Program-made: the position numbers and the translations under genes
DNA from: Actinomycetales bacterium
GTDB lineage: Bacteria; Actinomycetota; Actinomycetes; S36-B12
Length of the DNA stretch: 23,001 bases
Reading direction: 5' to 3'
NCBI GenBank assembly: GCA_017849335.1
Contig: JAFIHP010000283.1
Coordinates: forward strand, 1 to 23,001
Notes under the pieces: generated by a model
Database searches by the model: none
Told to the model about the DNA's origin: nothing
What the model saw: only the letters and a program-made list of their open reading frames with translations
Shown here: piece by piece, positions 1 through 8,900 of the stretch
Numbering within the stretch: the stretch's first letter is position 1
Layout: every line of letters starts with the position of its first letter

Positions 1-535
1 CGTAGGTGTTGAACAGGCGCACGACCTTGATGTCCAGGTCATGCTGGCGGCGGTAGTCGAAGAACAGGGTCTCGGCGGCACGCTTGCCCTCGTCGTAGCA
101 GGCCCGCGGTCCGATCGGGTTGACGTTGCCCCAGTAGTCCTCGCGCTGCGGGTGGACGGCCGGGTCGCCGTAGACCTCGGACGTCGACGTGAGCAGGATG
201 CGGGCCCCGGTCCGCTTGGCCAGGCCGAGCATGTTGATCGAGCCGTGTACGGCGGTCTTGGTCGTCTGCACCGGGTCCCGCTGGTAGTGGACGGGCGACG
301 CCGGGCAGGCCAGGTGGTAGATCTCGTCGACCTCGACGTAGAGCGGGAACGTCACATCGTGCCGGAGCAGCTCGAAGCGCGGGTTGTCCCGGAACGCCTG
401 GACGTTGTCGCGCGTGGACGAGTAGAAGTTGTCCACCGCGAGGACCTCGTGGCCCTCGTTCAGCAGCCGCTCGCACACGTGCGACCCGATGAATCCGGCT
501 CCGCCGGTGACCAGCACGCGCTTGAGTCCGCTCAC
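1..535 (-). CDS. UDP-glucuronate decarboxylase (UDP-xylose synthase)-like SDR, N-terminal part
   Basis: Partial gene running off the left edge; 178 N-terminal residues are visible of about 310-330 usual for the family. It is an extended short-chain dehydrogenase that would convert UDP-glucuronate to UDP-xylose with bound NAD in the cytoplasm. Visible signs are the Rossmann loop GGAGFIGSH (residues 11-19), the HLACPASPVHYQ segment (74-85) typical of UDP-xylose synthases, the catalytic STSEVYG (117-123) and CYDEGK with Tyr147 and Lys151. The start is GTG at 535, with AGGG about 9 nt upstream. It follows rmlA on the same strand with a 40-base gap and is probably in the same operon. dTDP-glucose 4,6-dehydratase is the main alternative, but the ACPASP and WGNVNPIG segments favour the decarboxylase. 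The family is near certain; the substrate is inferred. Confidence 0.85.
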   Translation of the reverse strand, partial: MSGLKRVLVTGGAGFIGSHVCERLLNEGHEVLAVDNFYSSTRDNVQAFRDNPRFELLRHDVTFPLYVEVDEIYHLACPASPVHYQRDPVQTTKTAVHGSINMLGLAKRTGARILLTSTSEVYGDPAVHPQREDYWGNVNPIGPRACYDEGKRAAETLFFDYRRQHDLDIKVVRLFNTY

Positions 536-575
536 GATCGGCCACCCTAGCGAGGCCGGGAGGCCGACCCGGCTC

Positions 576-1439
576 TCAGCGCGCGGCCAGTCGCTGGAGG
601 TAGGCCCCATAACCGCTCTTGGTGAGCGGCTCGGCGAGGGCGGCGAGGTCGTCCGACGAGATCCACCCGTTGCGCCAGGCGACCTCCTCCACGCAGCCGA
701 CCTTCGTGCCCGTCCGGTCCTCGATGACGCGGACGAACTCCCCGGCGTCCTGCAACGACCGGAACGTCCCGGTGTCCAGCCAGGCGGTTCCCCGCTCGAG
801 GACGGTGACGGTCAGCGCTCCGGACCGCAGGTAGTGGTCGTTGACGGCCGTGATCTCCAGCTCGCCACGGGCGCTGGGCCGCACCGCCTTGGCAACCTCG
901 ACGACCGACCCGTCGTAGAAGTACAGCCCCGGCACGGCGTAGGAACTGCGCGGGTCCTGCGGCTTCTCCTCGATCGAGAGCACGCGGCCGTCCGCGTCGA
1001 ACTCGACCACGCCGTACTCACGAGGGTTCGCGACCTCGTACGCGAAGACGTGCGCACCGGTGACGCCCGTCAGGGTCGACAGCCGCCGGCCAAGGCTCGG
1101 CCCGTAGAAGAGGTTGTCGCCGAGGATGAGGGCCGCCCCGTCACCGGCCAGGAAGTCCTCGGCGATGAGGAACGCCTGCGCGAGGCCCTCGGGCCGAGGC
1201 TGCACCGCGTACTCCAGCCGCATCCCCCACGCGGACCCGTCGCCGAGCAGCCGCGAGAACGCCGCAGAGTCGTCCGGCGTCGTGATGACGAGCACGTCGC
1301 GCAGCCCGGCCGCCATCAAGGTCGCGAGCGGATAGTGGATCATCGGCTTGTCGTAGACGGGGAGCAGCTGCTTGCTCACGCCGATGGTGATCGGCCACAG
1401 CCGCGAGCCGGTCCCGCCGGCGAGGATGATCCCCTTCAC
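576..1439 (-). CDS. rmlA: Glucose-1-phosphate thymidylyltransferase
   Basis: It makes dTDP-glucose from dTTP and glucose-1-phosphate, the first step to dTDP-L-rhamnose and related deoxysugars. The 287-residue protein has the usual length. It shows the nucleotide-binding GGTGSRLWPIT (residues 8-18), SKQLLPVYDKPM (22-33), LILGDNLFYG in the middle and EITAVNDHYL near the sugar-binding region. The start chosen is GTG at 1439, because family members begin MKGIILAGG. The frame is open further upstream, but that stretch lies inside the neighbouring glycosyltransferase and does not resemble the family. It sits 11 bases after the GT2 gene and before the UDP-xylose synthase-like gene, so the three read as one operon. 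rmlB, rmlC and rmlD are not in the window, so the final dTDP sugar is not shown here. Confidence 0.95.
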   Translation of the reverse strand: MKGIILAGGTGSRLWPITIGVSKQLLPVYDKPMIHYPLATLMAAGLRDVLVITTPDDSAAFSRLLGDGSAWGMRLEYAVQPRPEGLAQAFLIAEDFLAGDGAALILGDNLFYGPSLGRRLSTLTGVTGAHVFAYEVANPREYGVVEFDADGRVLSIEEKPQDPRSSYAVPGLYFYDGSVVEVAKAVRPSARGELEITAVNDHYLRSGALTVTVLERGTAWLDTGTFRSLQDAGEFVRVIEDRTGTKVGCVEEVAWRNGWISSDDLAALAEPLTKSGYGAYLQRLAAR

Positions 1440-1450
1440 GCCCGGTAACG

Positions 1451-2311
1451 CTACCGGCCCCGCGGCGGCAGGAGCCCCTTCGCACTCGACTTGGCCTTCG
1501 CCCACCGGTCGTCCTCGACGGTCACCGCGAGCAGGACGTTGACCGCCAGTCGACGGAGCGTCCGCAGTGCGTGCCGGGGCGACTGCGCGAACTCCTCCGG
1601 GGCCAGGCGAAGCCGGTTGCGCACCATGGTCATCCGCCGCTGCGGCGCGTGGCCCGTGGCCAGCACGGTCCTCCCCAGCAGCCGAACCGTCCGCGCATGG
1701 CCGACCCGGTGGCGGATCGACAGCCCCGGAGCCACCACGACCAGGCGACCGGACGCGCGGATCCGCACGCAGGCCGCCGCGTCGACGGCGTCGATCCCGA
1801 AGCTCTCGTCGAAGCCCCCGATCGCCTCGAGCGCCTCGAGCCGCCATGCCGTCCCGGTCTGGATGACCTCGGGCGTCGTCGGAACACCGGACACCAGATC
1901 GATGGGGTACCCGAACGCGCCGCTGTCGTCGTCGACGCGTCCCGCGGCCACCGCACCCACCCGGTCACCCAGGACGGCGGTGGCCCGGTCGATCGCCGCC
2001 GCGAGGTCGGCCACGTACCCGTCCGCGAGCACGGAGTCCTGGTCCACGGTCAGGAGCCACTCGGCACCGGACTCACGCGCCCCCCGGATGCCGGCGTTGA
2101 GGCTGCGCGCGATGCCGGCGTTACGCGCGTGCCGGACGACGACGACCCCGCGATCGGCCACGTCGCGCAGCACCGGGTCGGCCGTGCACGGGCTGGCGTC
2201 ATCGGCGACGACCACGGGCAGGCCCGATCCGGTCAGGACGTCGACGAGTGCCAGCACGTCGGCCGGGTCGGGCCGGTAGGTCGGCACGACCGCAGCGATC
2301 GGGCTCGCCAT
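1451..2311 (-). CDS. GT2 family glycosyltransferase, rhamnosyltransferase-like
   Basis: 286-residue inverting GT-A enzyme that would transfer a sugar from a nucleotide donor to a lipid-linked glycan on the cytoplasmic side. The N-terminus AAVVPTYRPDP, the DDASP nucleotide-binding segment (residues 38-41), RNAGIARSLNAGI (63-75) and VDQDS (89-93, the metal-binding DxD position) fit rhamnosyltransferase-type GT2 enzymes. GGFDESFGIDAVDAAAC lies where the acceptor-side ED/DD motif is expected. Its place directly before rmlA makes a dTDP-rhamnose donor plausible but unproven. The start is ATG at 2311: a TACCCT box ends 6 nt before it, which suggests a leaderless transcript, and no Shine-Dalgarno sequence is seen. 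A start 18 codons upstream is possible but would run into the divergent promoter region. Confidence 0.85.
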   Translation of the reverse strand: MASPIAAVVPTYRPDPADVLALVDVLTGSGLPVVVADDASPCTADPVLRDVADRGVVVVRHARNAGIARSLNAGIRGARESGAEWLLTVDQDSVLADGYVADLAAAIDRATAVLGDRVGAVAAGRVDDDSGAFGYPIDLVSGVPTTPEVIQTGTAWRLEALEAIGGFDESFGIDAVDAAACVRIRASGRLVVVAPGLSIRHRVGHARTVRLLGRTVLATGHAPQRRMTMVRNRLRLAPEEFAQSPRHALRTLRRLAVNVLLAVTVEDDRWAKAKSSAKGLLPPRGR

Positions 2312-2317
2312 GCGGCC

Positions 2318-2323
2318 AGGGTA
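2318..2323 (-). promoter_or_regulatory. Candidate -10 box of a leaderless promoter for the GT2 gene
   Basis: Reading the minus strand, TACCCT is followed by six bases and the ATG at 2311. This matches the TAnnnT -10 consensus and the spacing typical of leaderless actinobacterial transcripts. No convincing -35 is visible. Confidence 0.45.
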
Positions 2324-2360
2324 TCCAGGCACGCCGTCCATGAGCGATCGAATGGTTGGC

Positions 2361-2366
2361 CACAAT
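2361..2366 (+). promoter_or_regulatory. Candidate -10 box of a leaderless promoter for the divergent membrane protein
   Basis: CACAAT lies exactly 6 nt before the ATG at 2373, the same geometry as the divergent promoter at 2318-2323. It keeps the conserved A and final T of TAnnnT but has C at the first position, so the call is weaker. Confidence 0.35.
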
Positions 2367-2372
2367 GGTCCG

Positions 2373-3872
2373 ATGACCGATCATGGCGCCGGACAACGCG
2401 CCGCCACGGAGCGACCGTCCGGCATCGCGACGGTCGTGGTCGCCGTGCTGGCGATCGGGTCGGTCGCGGCGGCCGCCATTCGGGCGATGCCGAACATGGG
2501 ATCCCCCGATCGCGGTGTCTTCGTGTCGACCGCCGAGCGGATGGTGGCCGGCGACCGCCTCTACGTGGACGTCTGGGACAACAAGGACCCGGTCTTCTAC
2601 TACCTGATGGCGGCGGGGCGGCTGGTCAGCCCGCTCATGGACTACGTGCTCGAGGTGGGCTGGCTGGCGGTCGTCGCGGTGGCGACCTACGCGCTGGCCC
2701 GCCGGGCCTCGGGAGCGACCCTGCCGGCCGTCCTCGCGGCGGCGACAGGACTCGTCGCGGTGACGGGCGCCGCGTACATCGCGGGCTACACGTACCTGCC
2801 GGGCACCGCGCTGGTCCTGGTAGTCGCAGCCCTGACCGCCGATCGGCGCGACGTGTGGGTCGGCGTCGCGTTCGGCGTGCTGCTGTTCACCAAGCCGATG
2901 ATGGCCCCCCTGGCCCTCGTCGCCCTGGCGCCGTGGTGGTGGCGCACGCGCTCGGTCCGCTCGGTGGGCCGGATGGCCGCCGGACTGGCTCCGGTGGCCG
3001 TGGCGTTCGTCGTCCTCCTCGCCGCGCGGGGCGAGCTCGGTGGGTGGGTCGCGGCGCAGCTCGACAACGTCGGGTACTCCCAGCAGCGCCTGCGCGACAA
3101 CGGTCAGAACCCGGTCATCGACCATCTGTCCCGCGTCATCGGCGCCCACGAGATCGTCATGCTCGCGCTCCTCACCGTGGTCGGGGTCGCGATCGTGTGG
3201 TGGTCGCGACGGCGGGCGGACGCCGCCTCGCGGGACGCCGCGACACTGGCGGTCGCGATGCTGGCGACCGCGGTCATGTCGGTCCTGGTGATCGCCGCCA
3301 CCGGGCTCGGACCCTGGCACAACCAGCTGATCCAGCCGGCGGCCGTGCAGGCAGCGGCACTGCTGGCCGTCCCCGCTGCCTGGCTGCTGCAGCGCCCGGT
3401 CACCGCCGTGGCCTGCCTGCTGCTGGCTCCGATCGCCGGCTGGGCGCTGGGCGGGGCCGCGACGGTGTCCGACTACCGCGACTCGGCGCGGTTCTACCGG
3501 GGGAGCATCGGCGTCCTGCTCCAGGTCCCGCCGGACGCCCAGTCGATCCTCGATCTCGGGCCGACCGGCACCTACGCCCGGCTGGGCGGGGAGTACGACG
3601 ACGGTCACGCGCACGGGCTCGGCGGATGGCGGCTTGCCTGCCCCCGGTTCCACCAGTACTTCTTCCAGCCCGCCAGCACGCTCGAGCCCGTCCTGGCCTG
3701 CGTCGCGACAGCACCGGTGGTCCTCGTGTCCCCGACCTTCGCCCCCCGGCCTGCCGACATGCAGACGCCCGACTGGAACGCGTTCGTCCAGCAGGGCGAG
3801 GAGCTGCTGGCGGCCGACTACGACTGCGTCGCGCACGAGGGGTTCCGCCTGTGCACCCGGAAGACCGGCTGA
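2373..3872 (+). CDS. Polytopic membrane protein, GT-C (ArnT/GT39-like) glycosyltransferase candidate
   Basis: 499 residues. After a short cytoplasmic start there is a first membrane helix (about 18-39), then a loop with SPDRG (44-48) and DVWDNKDPVFYY (66-77). An acidic residue in this first outer loop, followed by KDP and aromatic residues, is typical of GT-C enzymes that use polyprenyl-phosphate sugars outside the membrane. Roughly ten hydrophobic segments follow to about residue 370. The last 130 residues are soluble and contain four cysteines, which fits an extracytoplasmic domain with disulfides. The start is ATG at 2373, 6 nt after CACAAT; earlier in-frame ATGs at 2340 and 2352 lie in the promoter region. 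The next gene, gmd, is 94 bases away and has its own candidate promoter. Family assignment is by architecture only; donor and acceptor are unknown. Confidence 0.75.
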   Translation: MTDHGAGQRAATERPSGIATVVVAVLAIGSVAAAAIRAMPNMGSPDRGVFVSTAERMVAGDRLYVDVWDNKDPVFYYLMAAGRLVSPLMDYVLEVGWLAVVAVATYALARRASGATLPAVLAAATGLVAVTGAAYIAGYTYLPGTALVLVVAALTADRRDVWVGVAFGVLLFTKPMMAPLALVALAPWWWRTRSVRSVGRMAAGLAPVAVAFVVLLAARGELGGWVAAQLDNVGYSQQRLRDNGQNPVIDHLSRVIGAHEIVMLALLTVVGVAIVWWSRRRADAASRDAATLAVAMLATAVMSVLVIAATGLGPWHNQLIQPAAVQAAALLAVPAAWLLQRPVTAVACLLLAPIAGWALGGAATVSDYRDSARFYRGSIGVLLQVPPDAQSILDLGPTGTYARLGGEYDDGHAHGLGGWRLACPRFHQYFFQPASTLEPVLACVATAPVVLVSPTFAPRPADMQTPDWNAFVQQGEELLAADYDCVAHEGFRLCTRKTG

Positions 3873-3907
3873 ACGGCTGGTCCGGTCATCCGGCGGTTCG
3901 CGGCCCG

Positions 3908-3952
3908 TCGGTCGGTAAGGTACTAGCGCGCTCGGGCCCGGGCGCCGACCGA
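3908..3952 (+). promoter_or_regulatory. gmd promoter region with 8-bp inverted repeat around the -10 box
   Basis: TCGGTCGG (3908-3915) and its exact complement CCGACCGA (3945-3952) flank a TAAGGT -10 candidate (3916-3921) and the probable transcription start. Between them is the self-complementary CGGGCCCG (3933-3940). The arrangement could be an operator pair or a structured 5' leader. No clear -35 is seen. The same CGGTCGG heptamer lies next to the -10 box at 14167. Confidence 0.35.
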
Positions 3953-3957
3953 TCGAC

Positions 3958-3963
3958 GGAGGA
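3958..3963 (+). promoter_or_regulatory. Ribosome binding site of gmd
   Basis: GGAGGA lies directly before ACC and the GTG start at 3967. It is a near-ideal Shine-Dalgarno sequence with short spacing and fixes this non-ATG start. Confidence 0.7.
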
Positions 3964-3966
3964 ACC

Positions 3967-4971
3967 GTGACCGAGGCAAAGCGCGCCTTCATCACCGGCG
4001 TGACAGGCCAGGACGGCTCCTACATGGCCCAGCAGCTGCTGGAGCGGGGCTACGAGGTGCACGGCCTCGTGCGCCGGTCCTCGACCTTCAACCGGAGCCG
4101 GATCGACCACCTGCACCACGACGAGCACATCCCCGGCCGCAACCTCCATCTTCACTACGGCGACGTCACCGACGCCTCCCGCATGTCGCAGTTGATCTAC
4201 GACCTGCGTCCGCACGAGGTCTACAACCTCGCCGCCCAGTCGCACGTGCGCGTGTCGTTCGACGAGCCGGCGTACACCGCCCAGGCCACCGGGGTCTCGA
4301 CGCTGAACCTGCTCGAGGCGATCCGCAGCGTCGACACCTCGATCCGCTTCTACCAGGCGTCGACCAGTGAGATGTTCGGGGCGAGCCCGCCGCCGCAGAA
4401 CGAGCAGACCCCGTTCTACCCGCGCAGCCCGTACGGCGCGGCCAAGGTGTACTCGTACTGGATCACGCGGAACTACCGCGAGGCGTACGACATGTTCGCG
4501 GTGAACGGCCAGCTCTTCAACCACGAGTCGCCGCGTCGCGGCGAGACGTTCGTGACCCGGAAGATCACCCGGGCCGTCGCGAACATCGTGAAGGGCACCC
4601 AGTCGGAGCTGTGGATGGGCAACCTGGACTCCGTCCGTGACTGGGGCTACGCCCCGGAGTACACCGACGGCATGTGGCGCATGCTGCAGGCCGAGGCCCC
4701 CAGCGACTACGTGCTGGCGACGGGCTCCGCGTACACGATCCGCGACTTCCTCGGGTTCGCGTTCGAGCACGTCGGCCTCGACTGGCACGACTACGTCCGT
4801 TTCGATCCCAAGTTCCTGCGCCCGACCGAGGTCGACGTGCTGATCGGCGATGCCGCCAGGGCCCGCGACGAGCTCGGCTGGCAGGCGGCCGTGCTGCCGC
4901 CCGAGCTGGCCCGGATCATGGTGGACGCCGACATCGCCCGGTTGGACGGCGCGCCCGAGGGACAGTTCTAG
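3967..4971 (+). CDS. gmd: GDP-mannose 4,6-dehydratase
   Basis: It converts GDP-D-mannose to GDP-4-keto-6-deoxy-D-mannose, the branch point to GDP-L-fucose, GDP-D-rhamnose and related 6-deoxyhexoses. The 334-residue cytoplasmic SDR has all the family marks: GVTGQDGSY (residues 11-19), RRSSTFNRSRIDHL, EVYNLAAQSHVRVSFDEP, the active-site QASTSEMFG with Thr133 and Glu135, YGAAK with Tyr156 and Lys160, NHESPRRGETFVTRKI and GNLDSVRDWGYAPEY. The start is GTG at 3967 behind GGAGGA. It opens a tight plus-strand operon: the next gene follows after 14 bases, then come a 4-base ATGA overlap and a 7-base gap. No GDP-fucose synthase of WcaG type lies in the window, so the final GDP sugar depends on the next gene or on genes elsewhere. 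Confidence 0.95.
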   Translation: MTEAKRAFITGVTGQDGSYMAQQLLERGYEVHGLVRRSSTFNRSRIDHLHHDEHIPGRNLHLHYGDVTDASRMSQLIYDLRPHEVYNLAAQSHVRVSFDEPAYTAQATGVSTLNLLEAIRSVDTSIRFYQASTSEMFGASPPPQNEQTPFYPRSPYGAAKVYSYWITRNYREAYDMFAVNGQLFNHESPRRGETFVTRKITRAVANIVKGTQSELWMGNLDSVRDWGYAPEYTDGMWRMLQAEAPSDYVLATGSAYTIRDFLGFAFEHVGLDWHDYVRFDPKFLRPTEVDVLIGDAARARDELGWQAAVLPPELARIMVDADIARLDGAPEGQF

Positions 4972-4985
4972 CGGTTGCTGGCGCC

Positions 4986-5963
4986 ATGAGGACGGCACTC
5001 ATCACCGGCGCGGCCGGGCAGGACGGGATCCTGCTGTCGCAGCTGCTCGCCGCCGAGGGCTACCGCATCGTCGGCGTCATCAAGCCCGGGACGTCCGGTG
5101 CGGTGCTGCATGCCTACGCCCCGCAGGTCGAGGTCGTCGACTGCGACCTGGCCGATCTGGAGGGGCTCGCTGACCTCGTCGCGCACATCGGGCCGGACGA
5201 GGTCTACAACCTCGGCGGCGTGAGCTCGATCGTCGAGTCCGTCAACCACCCGGAGATGACCCATCGCGTGAACGTCGAGGCCGTGGCCACCCTCCTCGAC
5301 GCGATCGCCGCCCTGCCGCGCCCGTGCGCGCTCGTCCAGGCCGCCTCGGGCACCGTGTTCGAGGACAGCCCGACGGCCCCGCAGAACGAGAGCACCCCGC
5401 GCGCTCCCCGGACGCCGTACGCATGCGCCAAGGCCGAGACCCTCGACCTGGTGGCGAGCGCTCGCGCGGCCGGGGTCCACGCGTCGGCGGCGATCCTCTA
5501 CAACCACGAGTCGCCGCTGCGGGGCAGCGGCTTCGTCACCCGCCGGATCACCGAGGGTGCCGCCCGCAGCGCCGCGGGCCTGCAGGAGACCCTCGAACTC
5601 GGCAACATCGAGGTCTGCCGCGACTGGGGGTGGGCACCCGACTACGTCCGGGGCATGCGCGCGATGGCCAGCGCCACGACGCCGGACGACTACATCCTCG
5701 CCACCGGAGAGGCGCACTGGCTCCAGGAGTTCCTGCAGATCGCGTTCTCGGCCGTGGGAATCGACGACTGGACGCAGGTGGTCGTCACCCGTGAGGACCT
5801 GCGCCGCAGCACCGACCCGGTAGCGCTCCGCGGCGACAGCACGAAGGCGTACCAGGAGCTGGGCTGGCGGCACACCCGCACGTTCGCCCAGATCGCCGAG
5901 GAGATGGTCGCCTACGACGTCCGGATCGTCCGGGAGCCCCAGGCGCTCTGGCACGAGACATGA
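4986..5963 (+). CDS. Divergent Gmd paralogue, possible GDP-4-keto-6-deoxyhexose reductase
   Basis: 325-residue SDR clearly related to the preceding gmd: GAAGQDG (residues 8-14), DEVYNLGGVSSIVES, YACAK with Tyr145 and Lys149, YNHESPLRGSGFVTRRI and GNIEVCRDWGWAPDYVRGM. The active-site segment differs. Where Gmd has S-T-S-E, this protein has A-S121-G122-T123, so the catalytic Glu is replaced by Thr. Ser followed by Gly is the pattern in SDR reductases such as Rmd, so it may reduce the Gmd product, for example to GDP-D-rhamnose, or work as a 4-keto or epimerase step. This is inference; a dehydratase with an altered mechanism cannot be excluded. The start is ATG at 4986, where homology to the Rossmann strand begins. 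It is co-transcribed with gmd, and its stop overlaps the next start (ATGA at 5960-5963). Confidence 0.85.
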   Translation: MRTALITGAAGQDGILLSQLLAAEGYRIVGVIKPGTSGAVLHAYAPQVEVVDCDLADLEGLADLVAHIGPDEVYNLGGVSSIVESVNHPEMTHRVNVEAVATLLDAIAALPRPCALVQAASGTVFEDSPTAPQNESTPRAPRTPYACAKAETLDLVASARAAGVHASAAILYNHESPLRGSGFVTRRITEGAARSAAGLQETLELGNIEVCRDWGWAPDYVRGMRAMASATTPDDYILATGEAHWLQEFLQIAFSAVGIDDWTQVVVTREDLRRSTDPVALRGDSTKAYQELGWRHTRTFAQIAEEMVAYDVRIVREPQALWHET

Positions 5964-8900
5964 CCGACCGGCGCCGGGTCTCGTTCGCGCAGAACGCCGA
6001 GGACGTGCGCGTGTGGCGCGCCTTCCGTGACGCGGACCCGACGACGCTGCGCTACGTCGACGTGGGCGCGAACGAGCATCGGCACCTGTCCATCACGGCG
6101 AGCCTGCACGACGAGGGGTGGCGCGGCGTCCTGATCGAGGCGGACCCGGTGCTGGCCGAGGAGCTGCGGGTCCACCGGCCGGACGATCTCGTCATCGAGG
6201 TCGCCGCCGCCGGCGGCGACGGCGAGCTGGTGTTCCACCGCGTGCCAGGCACGGGACTCGGCACGCTCGACGCCGACGAGGCCGCTGCCGCCGCCGCGCG
6301 TGGCTTCGCCGTGGAAACCGTCACCGTTCGCACACGGGCGCTGGACGACGTCCTGGACGAGGTCGGCCTCGGCGACGTCCACTTCATGACCATCGACGTC
6401 GAGGGTGCCGAAGCCGTTGTCCTGCAAGGTCTCTCGCTGACCCGACATCGACCGTGGACGCTGTGCGTGGAGGCAGTGCTCCCGGGCACGAGCGAGCCCA
6501 GCGAGGGCGCATGGGAGCCGGGGCTGCTCGCCGCCGGCTACCGCTTCGTCGCGTTCGACGGAGTCAACCGCTGGTACGTCGCGGTGGAGCATGCCGACCT
6601 CGCACCGGCCCTGTCGGTGCCCTTCAACGCGATCGACGCCGGGGAGCACGGGTGGGTCGTCGCCGACCATGCCGCGACCCGCACCCGAGCCGACCGGGCC
6701 GACGTCCGACGGGCGTGGACGCGCGAGCTGATCCTGCACGACATCGCCGGTGAGGTGCCTCGGGCCGAGTACGAGCGCCAGATCGCCGAGCTGCGCGGGG
6801 CCCTCGTCGCCGTGGAGGGGTCGCGCACCTTCCGCTACTCGCGCAAGGCCGCCCGGATCGCCAAGGGCGTCGTGTTCCGGGCCCGCCAGGCGGTCGACCA
6901 CCTGCCGGCGCCGGTCCGGGCGTCGATGGTCCGCTCGCGGCACCGGCGCCTGGTGTCCGCCGCCATGGGACAGCTCACGGATCCGGCCTACCTCGGACGC
7001 CCGCCGGTCGACGTGGTCGGCTGGATCACGCCCGACGGGCTGCCGGACGGACCGACCGCCGGATTCCAGCTCGACCCGCTGACCAGCGCCGACGCGGTCG
7101 CTGCGCGGGCGTGGCTCGATGCCGGGCCGTACGACACCGACGACCTCCTCGACCGCCGCACCGACAACCACGGCGACGAGCTGGGGCGCACCGCCGCGGC
7201 ACTGCGTGAACGGCTGCGGATCGCCGACCGACCGGCCAGTCCGCGATGGGCAGGTGGCGCCGACGTGCTGTTCGACGCTCGCTGCCTGCAGACCCCGGCG
7301 TTCGGCACCCGCGGCATCGGACGGTTCGCCCGGGCTGCGCTCGACGGTGTCCGCGCGTCCGTCGGCGACGACCGCCTGGTCCTGCTCGTCGACCCCGGAC
7401 TCGAGCCGCTCCCGGCCGACCTCGCCGGAGCAGCCCGCCAGGTGCGGCGCGTCGACGAGCGCGAGGTGCCGCGCTACGGAGCGCTCGTCCAGCCGTCGCC
7501 GATGACCGCGACCGCACTGCCGTTGCTCCCGCTGCTGCACAGCGAGGCGAAGAAGGTCGCCGTCGTCTTCGACTTCATCCCGATGCACTACCCGACCGTC
7601 TACCTGCGGCATTTCGCCGCGCGCGCCGAGTACGCGGCGGCGCTCGACGCCCTCCGGCTGTACGGCGAGTTCGTGTGCATCTCCGCACTGGCACGCACCG
7701 AGCTGCTCACGCTCCTCGGTCGCCCGGGAGAGGGTCCCGAGGCGGTGTCCGCCGTCGTCGCGTGGCCTCGCGACGTACTGCCGGCCGGCCAGGAGATGCC
7801 CGCGGCGCACGGCACCGGCCCGATCGTCGTGATGACGGGCGACGAGCCGCGCAAGAACACCTTCGGAGCACTCGCGGGCATCGGCGCCGCCACCGCGGGC
7901 GATCCCGGTCGCGACGTGGTCGTCATCGGCATGGCCGGCCAGGGGGACCGCGTCCACCACTGGTCCATCGCGGCCGCGATGCGCCCCGGCGAGGCGCGCA
8001 CGCTGGACCGGATCAGCGACGACGAGATGCAGGCGCTGCTCGCGTCAGCGAGCCTGGTCGTCGTCGCCTCCTTCGACGAGGGCCTGTCGCTGCCGGTGAT
8101 CGAGGCCTTGCGAGCCGGGGTGCCCGTCGTCGCTGCTGACATCCCGGCGCACCGCGAGCTCATCGGCACGGGGTCCTTCCTCGCCGACCCGGCGAGCCCG
8201 ACGTCCATCGCGTCCGCCGTCCGGCGGCACGCGGGCCGGGCGAGCACCCAGCAGCGGCAGGCGCAGCGTCTCCTCCAGCACAAGCATCAGGTGCTGGAGG
8301 ACGTCGTGGGTGCGATGGTCGGCAGTGCCGCCAAGGCCGCCAGCGTCGATCTGCCGTCAGCGGCGATCAACGTGAGCGGTCGCACGCTTCGGGTGGGTAT
8401 CGGCACGCCGTGGGCCCCGCAGCGTTCCGGGGTCGCCGACTTCTCGACGACCACGACGATCGAGCTCGCCCGTCTCGCCGACGTGACCGTCTATGCGACC
8501 GCCGACGCGGACGTCGCCGGCACGACGCCGGACGGCGTCCGCATCACCGCCGCGCGGATCGAGGACGTCCTCGACCACGGGACCGACGACGACGTGTTCG
8601 TCTCGGTCGTCGGCAACAGCCACTTCCACCTGCCGTTCCTCGCCTGCATCGACGCGGTCGACCCGGTCGTCGTCTCGCACGACACCCGGCTGGTCGAGCT
8701 GTACCTCGCCCTGCGCGGTCGGGGAGGCGTCGAACAGCTGATGCTGCGCGGCACCGGGCGTCGATCGCTGTGGCCTCCGCTGGACGAGCAGATCGACGAC
8801 ATGCGGCTGCTGGAGGACGCCGGCTTCTGGGAGGTCGCCCGTCGCGCGCGCATGCTCGTGATGCACACGCCGACGGCGGCGCCGCGGATCGAGGCCGAGA

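Noticed and set aside
576..1847. Extended RmlA with about 136 extra N-terminal residues
   Set aside because: The extension overlaps the GT2 gene and has no family similarity, and RmlA proteins begin at the GTG at 1439.
3863..3887. GACCGG/CCGGTC hairpin as terminator of the membrane protein gene
   Set aside because: Only 6 bp with a 13-nt loop, it overlaps the stop codon and has no T tract. In DNA this GC-rich it is not convincing.
1571..3970. Plus-strand open frame of 799 codons, and other very long antisense frames such as 5912-7960, 18018-19904 and 19919-21664
   Set aside because: They run opposite or out of frame to genes with clear family motifs, and their products are Arg/Gly/Pro-rich without recognisable domains, the usual shadow of high third-position GC.
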